A stretch of DNA of 38,961 bases. Origin: Bordetella parapertussis (lineage in GTDB: Bacteria > Pseudomonadota > Gammaproteobacteria > Burkholderiales > Burkholderiaceae_B). The position numbers and the translations under genes are program-made. The notes below the pieces were generated by a model. The model did not search any database. It was not told the origin of the DNA and saw nothing but the letters and a program-made list of their open reading frames with translations. The DNA is taken from NCBI GenBank assembly GCA_945895265.1, contig CAMDEF010000039.1, forward strand, positions 1 through 38,961, in the 5' to 3' direction. This document shows, piece by piece, positions 24,029 to 32,163 of the stretch (position 1 is the first letter of the stretch; the number at the start of each line of letters is the position of its first letter).

Positions 24029-25384
24029 ATGGAAAAGAAAAAGAAACTTCCACTAGACGGCGTTCGCGTCCTTGATTTGTCGTACGTCTTTGCCGTGCCC
24101 TATATGGCTGGGCTCTTAAGTGACCTCGGTGCCGAGGTCATCAAGATTGAAGCGCCACACAAACTGGATCAAACACGTGGTCGCGCCTTTGGCCCCTACC
24201 TCGATAATGACCCCGCGCAAGATCCCTGGAATCGTTCGGGTATTTTTTATGTTGTGAATCGTGGCAAACGGTCTCTGGCCCTTGATTTAGGCCAAGAAAA
24301 AGGCCAAGAGATCTTTCGCGACTTAGTGCGAAAGAGCGATATCGTGCTTGAGAACTACACCCCACGTGTGATGCGCAAGTGGGGCCTGAATTACGACGAG
24401 CTCAAAAAGATTAAGCCTTCGCTCATTATGTTGTCGAACACCGGCTATGGTTCAAGCGGGCCTTGGTCGGCGTTTCCAAGTCAAGGCACCACGCTTGAAG
24501 CGACGATGGGTGTGACCTTCTACACCGGCTACGAGGGCGACAAGCCCTGGAAAGTTGGCCAATCTTATCCAGACTTTATCGCCTGCTGGGCAGGAATGAA
24601 CGCGCTATGGGCGGCGATCGTACACATGCGCAAGACTGGACAAGGTCAATGGATCGACTGTGGCATGTATCAACTTGGGCTCTCACTCATCCCAGAAGCT
24701 CTGATTCAAAAGCAACTCGACGGCACTGACCGACCCCGCATCGGTAATGAAGACCTTGAGCATGTACCCAGCAACTTATACCGCGCCAGTGGCAATGATC
24801 AATGGATTGCACTCACCGTTGACTCGGATGAGCGTTGGACCAAACTCGCAGCGCTCATGGGTCAACCTACCCTGGCGCAAGATAAGCGTTACGCGACTGC
24901 TGCGGCTCGCCGCGCGCACCGCGTCGAAATCAACACGCTGGTGTCGGACTGGACAGCGTCTCGAGAGGTCACTGAGTTAACGCGCCTGCTGCAAGCACAA
25001 GATATCGCGAGCGGCCCGGTACTCAACAGTAAAGACCTCTTCATCAACGAACACTTACAACACCGCGGATTTTATGAGCGCGTCGAACACCCGGCTCCGA
25101 TTGGCCCGCGTCCGATTATCGGACGGCCGTACAGGCTACGCTTTCGCGACGCACACATTAAAAAGTCAGGGCCGCGCTTTGGCGAAGATAACGATGCGAT
25201 CTTGCGTGACGTGCTGGGTATGACGCCAGAACAGATTGCCGAGATCAAAGCCAACAAAGTGGTGTGTGACCTGCCCACCAATCCAGGCATATCGGGCACG
25301 ATGGATACCGAGATGATGTTGCGCTTGGGCACGCTTTCAGCAGTAGATAAAGACTATCGCAGCATAATGGGTGTAGATCTTTAA
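24029..25384 (+). CDS. CaiB/BaiF class III CoA-transferase, catalytic partner
   Basis: This 451-residue member has VRVLDLSYVFAVPYMAGLL, GAEVIKIEAPHK, NRGKRSLALDL, LENYTPRVM and SNTGYGSSGPW. Asp182 in QSYPDFIACWAG has the family spacing to TGQGQ (24 residues to the second Gly) and is the likely nucleophile that takes CoA from a donor such as succinyl-CoA. The Gly normally four residues after the Asp is Cys here. It starts two bases after the preceding Asp-less homologue, with AGGAG upstream, and is about 50 residues longer than it. The pair would activate the acid imported by the nearby TTT transporter. Donor and acceptor are unknown. Confidence 0.92.
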   Translation: MEKKKKLPLDGVRVLDLSYVFAVPYMAGLLSDLGAEVIKIEAPHKLDQTRGRAFGPYLDNDPAQDPWNRSGIFYVVNRGKRSLALDLGQEKGQEIFRDLVRKSDIVLENYTPRVMRKWGLNYDELKKIKPSLIMLSNTGYGSSGPWSAFPSQGTTLEATMGVTFYTGYEGDKPWKVGQSYPDFIACWAGMNALWAAIVHMRKTGQGQWIDCGMYQLGLSLIPEALIQKQLDGTDRPRIGNEDLEHVPSNLYRASGNDQWIALTVDSDERWTKLAALMGQPTLAQDKRYATAAARRAHRVEINTLVSDWTASREVTELTRLLQAQDIASGPVLNSKDLFINEHLQHRGFYERVEHPAPIGPRPIIGRPYRLRFRDAHIKKSGPRFGEDNDAILRDVLGMTPEQIAEIKANKVVCDLPTNPGISGTMDTEMMLRLGTLSAVDKDYRSIMGVDL

Positions 25385-25394
25385 AGGGGTTGCC

Positions 25395-26384
25395 ATGCGA
25401 CTATATTCTTGCTCCGCTTTTGCCGGGCTTGTACGCTTAATATTCACTGCTGCGGTGTGCGCTTTACCGATCACCGCAGTCGCTCAGTCTTATCCTAACC
25501 GCCCCATCACCTTCGTCGTACCCTACGGGCCGGCCGGTTCAACCGATCCGATTTCAAGGCAATTTGCGACACAGCTTGAAAAAGTGTTAGGCGTTGAAGT
25601 CAATGTCGAGAATAAACCGGGTGGCTCGGGCACGATTGGCTTTGGTATCGTCGCGCGAGCCAAGCCAGACGGCTACACCATTGGCTTAGCTACAAATAGT
25701 ATTTTGGCCTACCAGCCTCTGGTCAATCAAAGTCTGGCGTTCAAAACACCCGATGCTTACCAACCGATCGCCAAGCTTGGTGAAATGCCTGTGATCCTCG
25801 TCGTACGTGCGGATGCCCCCTGGAAGACTTTTGAAGAATTTTTGGAACATGTCAGAAAGAATCCAAACAAAGTGCGCGCTTCAGTATCGGGCTTACGCAC
25901 CGTACCTGATTTGGTCGCTCAAGAGTTCAACAAAAACAATGATCTGAAACTGCGTACGATCCCATTTACCGGCGGTAGCGGTGAGGCCTTATTGGCGCTC
26001 TTGGGCAATCGGGTTGAGGCCACGCTTTTTACCGGTGCGGTGGGTATCCCGGGTCAGGTTCAGGCGGGCAAAGTACGGGTCTTGGCCGTGTTTAAAAAAG
26101 GTATCTACGATCCTGTACCAGAGGCCGTTTCAACGATTGATGCTGGCTACAAGACAACCTTGTCTGCCCAGTTTTATGTCATGGCGCCCAAAGGCTTGCC
26201 TAAAGAGGTACTCGACAAATTGGTGAGCGCCTCTCAGCAAATCATCAATAGCCCTGAATACGCGAAGTTTGCCACAGAAGGTTATGCGCTCGACCCCAAA
26301 AGCCCAGCTGAGCTGAGTGCAGAGATCATTCGAGATACTGAAACCTTTACCGAGCTGTTGAAATTGCTCGATCAAAAATCTTAA
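25395..26384 (+). CDS. tctC: TctC/Bug-family receptor of the second TTT transporter
   Basis: This 329-residue receptor has a signal peptide ending AVAQS (about residue 31) and then ITFVVPYGPAGSTDPIS, VNVENKPGGSGTIG, KPDGYTIGL and TIPFTGGSGE. It starts ten bases after the CoA-transferase, with AAAGGGG as ribosome site. TctB and TctA follow directly in the order C-B-A (the first TTT operon is B-A-C). This permease is embedded in the acyl-CoA dehydrogenase / CoA-transferase operon, so the ligand is most likely that pathway's substrate, expected to be a carboxylate. Confidence 0.94.
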   Translation: MRLYSCSAFAGLVRLIFTAAVCALPITAVAQSYPNRPITFVVPYGPAGSTDPISRQFATQLEKVLGVEVNVENKPGGSGTIGFGIVARAKPDGYTIGLATNSILAYQPLVNQSLAFKTPDAYQPIAKLGEMPVILVVRADAPWKTFEEFLEHVRKNPNKVRASVSGLRTVPDLVAQEFNKNNDLKLRTIPFTGGSGEALLALLGNRVEATLFTGAVGIPGQVQAGKVRVLAVFKKGIYDPVPEAVSTIDAGYKTTLSAQFYVMAPKGLPKEVLDKLVSASQQIINSPEYAKFATEGYALDPKSPAELSAEIIRDTETFTELLKLLDQKS

Positions 26385-26395
26385 GCCCGCTCAAT

Positions 26396-26869
26396 ATGAC
26401 GAGTCTCTCGATTTCAAAGCGTACCGCCTACCTGTCAACTGGCGGCTTGGGTCTTTTGCTTTCAGCCTGTTACCTTGCGCTGGCTAGTCGATTGCCATTC
26501 GGTGAGATGGACGCGCCCGGCGCAGGATTGTTTCCCGTGCTCGTCGGAGGCATTCTGGGCTTTGCCAGTGTGGCGACCATTTGGGAAGGCTGGAAAGCGG
26601 CACGCACCGAAGGCATTGATATACCCGTTGGGCAAGATCGCCTACGCTTATTTAAACTCATTGCTTTACTCGCGCTTTACTTCACAACAATGCCTTGGTT
26701 GGGCTATTCGCTTAGCAGCTGGGCCTTTGCGACGCTTTTGATGCGTTTACTCTCGACCTTGCCGCTGCTACGCTGCGCCGCTTACGCGGCACTCATGACC
26801 GGCGTGATCTATGTTTGCTTTATCTATTTGCTAAAAGTTCCAATGCCCACTTTTGCACTCACATTTTAA
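26396..26869 (+). CDS. tctB: TctB-family small permease subunit
   Basis: This 157-residue membrane protein has four predicted spans (about 12-31, 44-64, 84-105 and 118-152) and the TctB segment FGEMDAPGAGLFPVLVGGI after span 1. The start ATG lies 11 bases after the receptor stop and has no ribosome site, so it probably depends on coupling to the gene before it. TctA follows 20 bases downstream. Confidence 0.87.
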   Translation: MTSLSISKRTAYLSTGGLGLLLSACYLALASRLPFGEMDAPGAGLFPVLVGGILGFASVATIWEGWKAARTEGIDIPVGQDRLRLFKLIALLALYFTTMPWLGYSLSSWAFATLLMRLLSTLPLLRCAAYAALMTGVIYVCFIYLLKVPMPTFALTF

Positions 26870-26889
26870 AATAATAGGCCACGCTTGCC

Positions 26890-28416
26890 ATGGATGCACT
26901 TGACGGAATTCTTTACGGCCTGAGTGTCGCGTTTACCTTCAATAATTTGCTTGCTGCCTTAGTCGGAGCACTTGCAGGGACCTTGATCGGGGTACTGCCT
27001 GGCTTAGGACCGACCGCCGGCATTGCCATGATTTTGCCGTTGAGCTATTCGCTCGATCCAACGAGCGGTCTGATTATGATGGCCGGAATGTTTTATGGCG
27101 CTATGTATGGTGGTTCGACCACCGCCATCTTAGTGAACATGCCTGGCGAATCCGCCTCTGTCATCACCTGTCTTGATGGTTACAAGCTCACCAAAAAAGG
27201 CCGAGCCGGCGCCGTGTTAACGATCGTAGCAGCCGGGTCGTTTGTCGGCGGCGTTATCTCGGTGATAGGCGTGATGCTGTTTGCACCGGCCTTAGCTGAG
27301 GTCGGCCTATTGTTTGGGCCGGCAGAATTTTTTGCACTCACTGCAGGTGGTTTGCTGCTCTTTTCAAGAATCTCAGGTGGCTCACTCGCCGCCGGCATTT
27401 TCCCGATGGCGATTGGTCTGATGCTTAGCACCGTTGGGCAAGAGGCGGTGACGGGTCAAGATCGCTTTACCTTTGGCATCGCTGATTTAACACTCGGCGT
27501 TGAGTTGGTCGCCTTGGTTGTGGGGCTCTACGGTATTGCCGAGATCATGAGTGTGGTCGAGACCCTACAAAAACAGGTCAAACCCTTACCGGTGAAACTG
27601 CGTCAGATGTTTCCCTCGCGGCAAGAATGGCGTCGTTCGGTCGCACCGTATGGGCGTGGCACAGTTTTGGGTTTTATCTTTGGCCTACTACCGGGGCCGT
27701 CTGCCACACTGGCCAGCTTTGCTGCGTATCGGCTTGAAAAAAGTGTTTCAAAATACAAACACGAGCTTGGCGAAGGCGCGATCGAAGGTGTGGCTGGACC
27801 TGAGACTGCCAATAACGCAGCGGCTACCTCGTCGATGGTGCCATTACTGGCCCTCGGGATTCCGTTTGGTTCGGTCACTGCCTTGATGCTTGCCGCCATG
27901 ATGGTGCACGGCGTACAACCCGGCCCGATGATGATGACGGCTCACCCTCAAGTGTTTTGGGGTGTGATCGCTTCGATGCTTGTGGGTAATGTGATGCTCG
28001 TCATTTTAAATGTGCCCTTGGTCAGCGTGTGGGTGAGTTTGCTGCGTGTGCCAAACCACATTTTCTTACCGATTATTTTGATGATGGCTGCGATCGGCTG
28101 CTATAGCGTACGCAACAGTATGCTTGACGTGGGCATGTTACTGGTCGTAGCTCTCATCGGCTACATACTGCGCAAGCTTGAGTTTCAACTCGCACCGATG
28201 GTGGTCGGCCTGGTACTGGGGCCTTTGATCGAGAAGCATATGCGCGAAGGGCTCTTTATGAGCTTGGGCGAAGTCTCAGTCTTCTATACCAGCCCAATCG
28301 CGATTGTTATTTGGATCTTAGTGATCGTCGTCCTAATGCTTGAGCCGCTGCGCGGACTGGCAGCTCGAATGCTGGGCATCAAAGTCAAAAAAATTATTCC
28401 TGAGAGCTCTGAATGA
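26890..28416 (+). CDS. tctA: TctA-family large permease subunit
   Basis: This 508-residue inner-membrane protein has about 11-12 spans and the TctA motifs GVLPGLGPTAGIAM, YGAMYGGSTTAILVNMPGE, GLLPGPSATLASF and GVAGPETANNAAATSS. In the second half it runs closely parallel to the TctA at 12040 (VFWG, GNVMLVILNVPL). It ends in ATGA: the last four bases overlap the start of the Old Yellow Enzyme gene, so permease and enzyme are translationally coupled. Confidence 0.95.
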   Translation: MDALDGILYGLSVAFTFNNLLAALVGALAGTLIGVLPGLGPTAGIAMILPLSYSLDPTSGLIMMAGMFYGAMYGGSTTAILVNMPGESASVITCLDGYKLTKKGRAGAVLTIVAAGSFVGGVISVIGVMLFAPALAEVGLLFGPAEFFALTAGGLLLFSRISGGSLAAGIFPMAIGLMLSTVGQEAVTGQDRFTFGIADLTLGVELVALVVGLYGIAEIMSVVETLQKQVKPLPVKLRQMFPSRQEWRRSVAPYGRGTVLGFIFGLLPGPSATLASFAAYRLEKSVSKYKHELGEGAIEGVAGPETANNAAATSSMVPLLALGIPFGSVTALMLAAMMVHGVQPGPMMMTAHPQVFWGVIASMLVGNVMLVILNVPLVSVWVSLLRVPNHIFLPIILMMAAIGCYSVRNSMLDVGMLLVVALIGYILRKLEFQLAPMVVGLVLGPLIEKHMREGLFMSLGEVSVFYTSPIAIVIWILVIVVLMLEPLRGLAARMLGIKVKKIIPESSE

Positions 28417-29489
28417 AAAACATCCTCGAAGCTGTTCGTTTTCGTAATGGTGTTTGGGCGCCAAACCGATTAGCGCTCGCCGCACTGACCAACTCACAGA
28501 GCCACGCTGACGGCACGCTTAGCAATGAAGAGTTGCACTGGTTAAACCTTCGGGCCGAAGGTGGCTTTGGAATCATCACGTCGTGCGCAGCACACGTTTC
28601 AAAGCTAGGTCAAGGCTGGCCTGGTGCGCTTGGAATTTCTGATGATGCGCAACTGCCCGGCTTAACGCGGCTTGCCGATGCAATGCATCAACGCAAGAGT
28701 CTAGCGTTGATGCAAATCTTTCATGGCGGCCTGCGCGCCGATCAAACTGTTTGTGGGGGGCAGCCGATTAGCGCGAGCGATGGCGGCCCGACCGGTGCAC
28801 GTGCCGCAACCGAGCACGAGCTTGAACAGGTCATCGAAGATTTTGCGCAAGCTGCTGTGCGCGCGCATGCGGCCAAGATGGATGGCATTGAGATTCACGG
28901 GGCACATGGCTATTTGTTTACGCAATTTTTAAGTACGACCGAAAATCAGCGTACCGATCAATGGGGTGGCTCGTACGAAAATCGTGCACGGCTCTTACGA
29001 AGAACAATGCAAGCAGTGCGAGCCCGAGTGCCTAAGGACTTTATCGTAGGCGTTCGGATCTCACCCGAAGATGGCGGCAACGCGCGCGGCATTGATTTGG
29101 ACGAAAGCCTACAACTCGCGAAATGGCTCGCCGATGATGGTATTGATTTTTTACATCTGTCTTTGTGGGACTCCTTTAAACCGTCGATCAAGCGACCTAC
29201 TGAGCACCCACTCGATATTTTTAAGCGCGTGATACCTGCCGATCTGCCGATATTTGCCGCAGGCCATATCTGGGATCGCAATGATGCTCAAAAAGTATTG
29301 GATCTTGGCGCCGATGTGATTGCATTAGGTCGCTCTGCAATTTTGAATCCTAATTGGCCCAAAGATATAGTTGACCCAGCTTGGCAGCCTCAGCGCTTAC
29401 CTACAACACCAGAGCATTTGCAAAGCGTAGGTTTGCAACCTGTGTTTATCAATCGCTTGCGGGTGCGTCCAGGGTTTTTTGCTGATTGA
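28413..29489 (+). CDS. NADH:flavin oxidoreductase, Old Yellow Enzyme family
   Basis: This 358-residue FMN TIM barrel lacks an Fe-S or FAD domain. Catalytic-site residues His162, His165 and Tyr167 lie in GIEIHGAHGYLFTQFLS, followed by RTDQWGGSYENRARL and the phosphate-binding FAAGHIWDRN and IALGRSAILNPNW. These enzymes reduce C=C bonds next to a carbonyl. The gene overlaps TctA by four bases and is the last in the plus-strand cluster, which ties it to import of the substrate. The 78 bases to the convergent CoA-transferase contain no clear terminator. Confidence 0.88.
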   Translation: MKNILEAVRFRNGVWAPNRLALAALTNSQSHADGTLSNEELHWLNLRAEGGFGIITSCAAHVSKLGQGWPGALGISDDAQLPGLTRLADAMHQRKSLALMQIFHGGLRADQTVCGGQPISASDGGPTGARAATEHELEQVIEDFAQAAVRAHAAKMDGIEIHGAHGYLFTQFLSTTENQRTDQWGGSYENRARLLRRTMQAVRARVPKDFIVGVRISPEDGGNARGIDLDESLQLAKWLADDGIDFLHLSLWDSFKPSIKRPTEHPLDIFKRVIPADLPIFAAGHIWDRNDAQKVLDLGADVIALGRSAILNPNWPKDIVDPAWQPQRLPTTPEHLQSVGLQPVFINRLRVRPGFFAD

Positions 29490-29567
29490 TGCGTAACGTT
29501 GAGCCAAGGCACGCCAAACGCTGACTGCGCGCCCGTGACAGAACGCTTCAGCAACGCACAACTGTTT

Positions 29568-30803
29568 TTACGCCGACTGACCCACTTTAGGCACCTTGAC
29601 CCAACCTGGGTCTAACCCGATCGTACCTTGCGCGGCGAGTGCCTGAATCTGTTCGTCAGTAAAGCCGGCAGCGGCCATCACTTCAGCTGTGTGCTGACCT
29701 AAGCGTGGTGGCGGAAAGCGAATTTCACCTGGCGAGTCACTGAATTTGATTGGCAAGCCCGCCATTGCAATTTTGCCCAGTCCTTCAAGATCCATCTCGT
29801 GCACCATATCGCGCGCGCGTACTTGCGGTTGTACAACCACCTTATCGATCGTATTCACAGGCGAACACGGAACATCTTGTTCAATCAAGCGCGCCTGCCA
29901 ATGCGCGAGAGGTTGCGTGATGATGATGTCACCAATCATTTGAATCAACATAAAGCGGTTCAACGAACGCATCTCAGGATTCACAAATCTTGGATCATCG
30001 ACCCACTCAGGTCTCTCAAGGACGGTGCATAAACCTTTCCACATCCGTTGATTAAACGAAGAGATCACCAGCCACTGATCGCTAGCCTGATACGCACGAT
30101 ACGTTGGACTGCCGAGCGAGCCACTACCACTTGGGCCCGGTACTTCACCACTTGAAAAATAGCGTGTAAAGAACTGTGCCAGCATTGACATATGACCTTC
30201 AAGCAAAGAGGTGTCAACGCGCTGACCGCGACCGGTGCGGTGGCGAGTTTCAAGTGCCATCATGATGCCAATCGTGCCAAACATCCCTGCCCCAACGTCG
30301 GCCACTGACATACCCATCTTGGCGGGGCTGCCCTCTGGGTCGCCGGTAATACTCATTGAACCTGCATACGCTTGCATGAACAGATCGTTCGCTGGCTCTC
30401 GGCTCAAAGGCCCTGTGGCACCAAAGCCACTGATTGCGCAGTAGACCAGGCGAGGGTTCACTTTAGACAAGCTTTCATAATCTAGACCTAAACGATCCAG
30501 CGCGCCCATGCGGTAGTTATGCACAAAGACATCGGCCTCTTCGATCAGCTTACGTGCAATCGCGACACCTTCGGGTGTTTTCAAATCAATCGCCATGCCA
30601 CGCTTATTACGGTTTGCCGCCGCGTAGTAGTAACTCATTGAATCATGAAAGTAAGGCGCCCACACCCGACTATCGTCACCTGTGACGGTACGTTCAATCT
30701 TGACGACATCTGCACCATAGTCGCCCAAGAGCATGCCGCAAAAGGGGCCTGCCATTGCAACGCTGATTTCAACAACTTTAATGCCGGCTAGTGGTGCTGT
30801 CAT
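29568..30803 (-). CDS. CaiB/BaiF class III CoA-transferase
   Basis: This protein of about 411 residues has the complete family signature: IKVVEISVAMAGPFCGMLLG, GADVVKIERTV, NRNKRGMAIDL, HNYRMGALDR, ISGFGATGP and RHRTGRGQRVD. The catalytic Asp is present in SVADVGAG (residue 171 from the longer start, 169 from the preferred one) with the exact spacing to TGRGQ. The ATG at 30801-30803 has AAAGAG six bases upstream; the ATG two codons earlier (30807-30809) directly touches that site and is less likely. It is the last gene of the minus-strand cluster and follows an Old Yellow Enzyme (37 bases from the preferred start). Compared with the pair at 22821/24029, it looks able to work as a homodimer. 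Confidence 0.92.
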   Translation of the reverse strand: MTAPLAGIKVVEISVAMAGPFCGMLLGDYGADVVKIERTVTGDDSRVWAPYFHDSMSYYYAAANRNKRGMAIDLKTPEGVAIARKLIEEADVFVHNYRMGALDRLGLDYESLSKVNPRLVYCAISGFGATGPLSREPANDLFMQAYAGSMSITGDPEGSPAKMGMSVADVGAGMFGTIGIMMALETRHRTGRGQRVDTSLLEGHMSMLAQFFTRYFSSGEVPGPSGSGSLGSPTYRAYQASDQWLVISSFNQRMWKGLCTVLERPEWVDDPRFVNPEMRSLNRFMLIQMIGDIIITQPLAHWQARLIEQDVPCSPVNTIDKVVVQPQVRARDMVHEMDLEGLGKIAMAGLPIKFSDSPGEIRFPPPRLGQHTAEVMAAAGFTDEQIQALAAQGTIGLDPGWVKVPKVGQSA

Positions 30804-30840
30804 GAACATCTCTTTAATGATCGATTACCAAGGCAAGGAC

Positions 30841-32010
30841 TCAGACGTGAGGGGCGTCGATGCCTTTGAGCCAAGTCGAACTGCGCTCACCGAAACCAAC
30901 ATCGGCTCGCTTCTCAAGCCAGTAGGCATAGCTATCAGGTACGGTTGCAAACGGGTTGTCTTGGCCGAGTTTACTGGCCGCATCTAACGCCCAATTTGGG
31001 TTGTGCAACATCTCGCGCCCAATCGCAACGATATCGGCCTGACCTTTTTGCAAAATGCTTTCTGCTTGGTCGGCATGAATAATTAAACCTACAGCCATCG
31101 TCATAATGTCGGCACCATGACGGATTTTTTCGGAGTATGGCACTTGGTAACCGTACGAAGGTTTAACTGGTGCAAGCACAGCTGATTTTTCTGACATGCC
31201 ACCACTGCTGCAGTCAAACACGTCCACACCCTTAGCCTTGAGTACCTTGGCTAAATTGATGCTGTCTTCAATCGTCCAACCCACCTCGTCGACAGCAGAG
31301 GTTCGATAGAACAAAGGCTTGTTGTGCGGCCACGATTGACGAACACGTTCGACCACCTCAATCGCGAAACGCATCCGCTTTTCGGGCGTGCCGCCGTATT
31401 CATCCGTGCGCAGGTTGGTCGTCGCCGATAAAAATTGATGGGTAAGGTAACCGTGTGCGCCATGCAACTCTAGGATGTCAAAGCCAGCTCGATCAGCCCG
31501 CTCTGCCGCTTTGCCCCAGCGCTCAATTTGCTCTTGGATATCTTTGACCGTCATCGCTCTTGGCAGTGCAGCTTTGGGATGTAGGCTGAAGGCACTTGGT
31601 CCAATCAGCTCCCAGTCTTCTCCGTGATCCACACCCTTCTGACTTGCATCAAGTGGGGCACGTCCTTTCCAGGGCACAGAATTACGCGCCTTGATTCCAG
31701 AGTGACCTAATTGGATACCAACCGTTGCGCCATACGATTTTACAAACGAAGTAATACGCTGCAACTGTGGAATGAAATCATCTTTCCATAAGCCTAAGTC
31801 TGCAGGTGTTGTACAGCCTCGTGGATCAACCTTCGTAGACTCAACCATCACCAAGCCCACGCCGCCTACAGCGTACTTGGCGTAATGCGCAAAGTGCCAA
31901 TCACTGGCATGACCATTGACCGCAGAGTAGGTCAGCATCGGCGACAGGGCAATACGATTGCGAATGACCACGTCTCGAATCTGAAGCGGTGAAAATAATT
32001 TGCTTTGCAT
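30841..32010 (-). CDS. Old Yellow Enzyme family oxidoreductase, YqjM/XenA type
   Basis: This 389-residue FMN TIM barrel belongs to the thermophilic-like (YqjM, XenA) branch, shown by the N-terminal SPMLTYSA and DWHFAHYAKYAVGG, LELHGAHGYLTHQFLS, RTDEYGGTPEKRMRF and IAIGREMLHNPNW. In YqjM and XenA the first segment is SPMCxYS, and the cysteine tunes the flavin; here it is Leu26. The enzyme should reduce activated C=C bonds in the cytoplasm with NAD(P)H. The ATG has AAAGAGAG upstream. Between it and the Bug gene upstream lies a 22-bp tandem repeat array. Confidence 0.9.
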   Translation of the reverse strand: MQSKLFSPLQIRDVVIRNRIALSPMLTYSAVNGHASDWHFAHYAKYAVGGVGLVMVESTKVDPRGCTTPADLGLWKDDFIPQLQRITSFVKSYGATVGIQLGHSGIKARNSVPWKGRAPLDASQKGVDHGEDWELIGPSAFSLHPKAALPRAMTVKDIQEQIERWGKAAERADRAGFDILELHGAHGYLTHQFLSATTNLRTDEYGGTPEKRMRFAIEVVERVRQSWPHNKPLFYRTSAVDEVGWTIEDSINLAKVLKAKGVDVFDCSSGGMSEKSAVLAPVKPSYGYQVPYSEKIRHGADIMTMAVGLIIHADQAESILQKGQADIVAIGREMLHNPNWALDAASKLGQDNPFATVPDSYAYWLEKRADVGFGERSSTWLKGIDAPHV

Positions 32011-32031
32011 GTTGCTCTCTTTGATGAAATA

Positions 32032-32163
32032 GTCTGGCTAACTTGATGGACTGGTCTAGCTTGATTGATGAGCGGGGCTTGCTTGATGAGTCCATTCGTC
32101 TGGTTTGACGAATGGACCGGTCTAGCTTGCTCGGTCAACTAGTCTGGCTTGATATTGCCAGCT
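32032..32163 (-). repeat. Degenerate tandem repeat, 6 x 22 bp, starting inside the 3' end of a Bug gene
   Basis: Six units begin at 32032, 32054, 32076, 32098, 32120 and 32142, exactly 22 bases apart, each with a core like GTCT(G/A)GCTTGAT. The unit at 32142-32163 encodes the last residues of the minus-strand Bug receptor (its stop is 32139-32141), and the others fill the gap to the Old Yellow Enzyme. A seventh, weaker half-unit (TTGATG at 32021) lies just upstream of that gene. Twenty-two bases is close to two helical turns. Units 3 and 4 are the most changed and form the hairpin at 32090-32117. Confidence 0.75.
32090..32117. other. 11-bp perfect hairpin within the 22-bp repeat array
   Basis: GTCCATTCGTC (32090-32100) and GACGAATGGAC (32107-32117) form a perfect stem with a 6-base loop, just downstream of the Bug gene on its strand. 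There is no T-run on either side, so it is not a standard terminator. It could protect an mRNA end or slow polymerase between receptor and Old Yellow Enzyme. Confidence 0.6.

Noticed and set aside
32090..32117. Intrinsic terminator
   Set aside because: The stem is strong, but there is no T-run on either strand.
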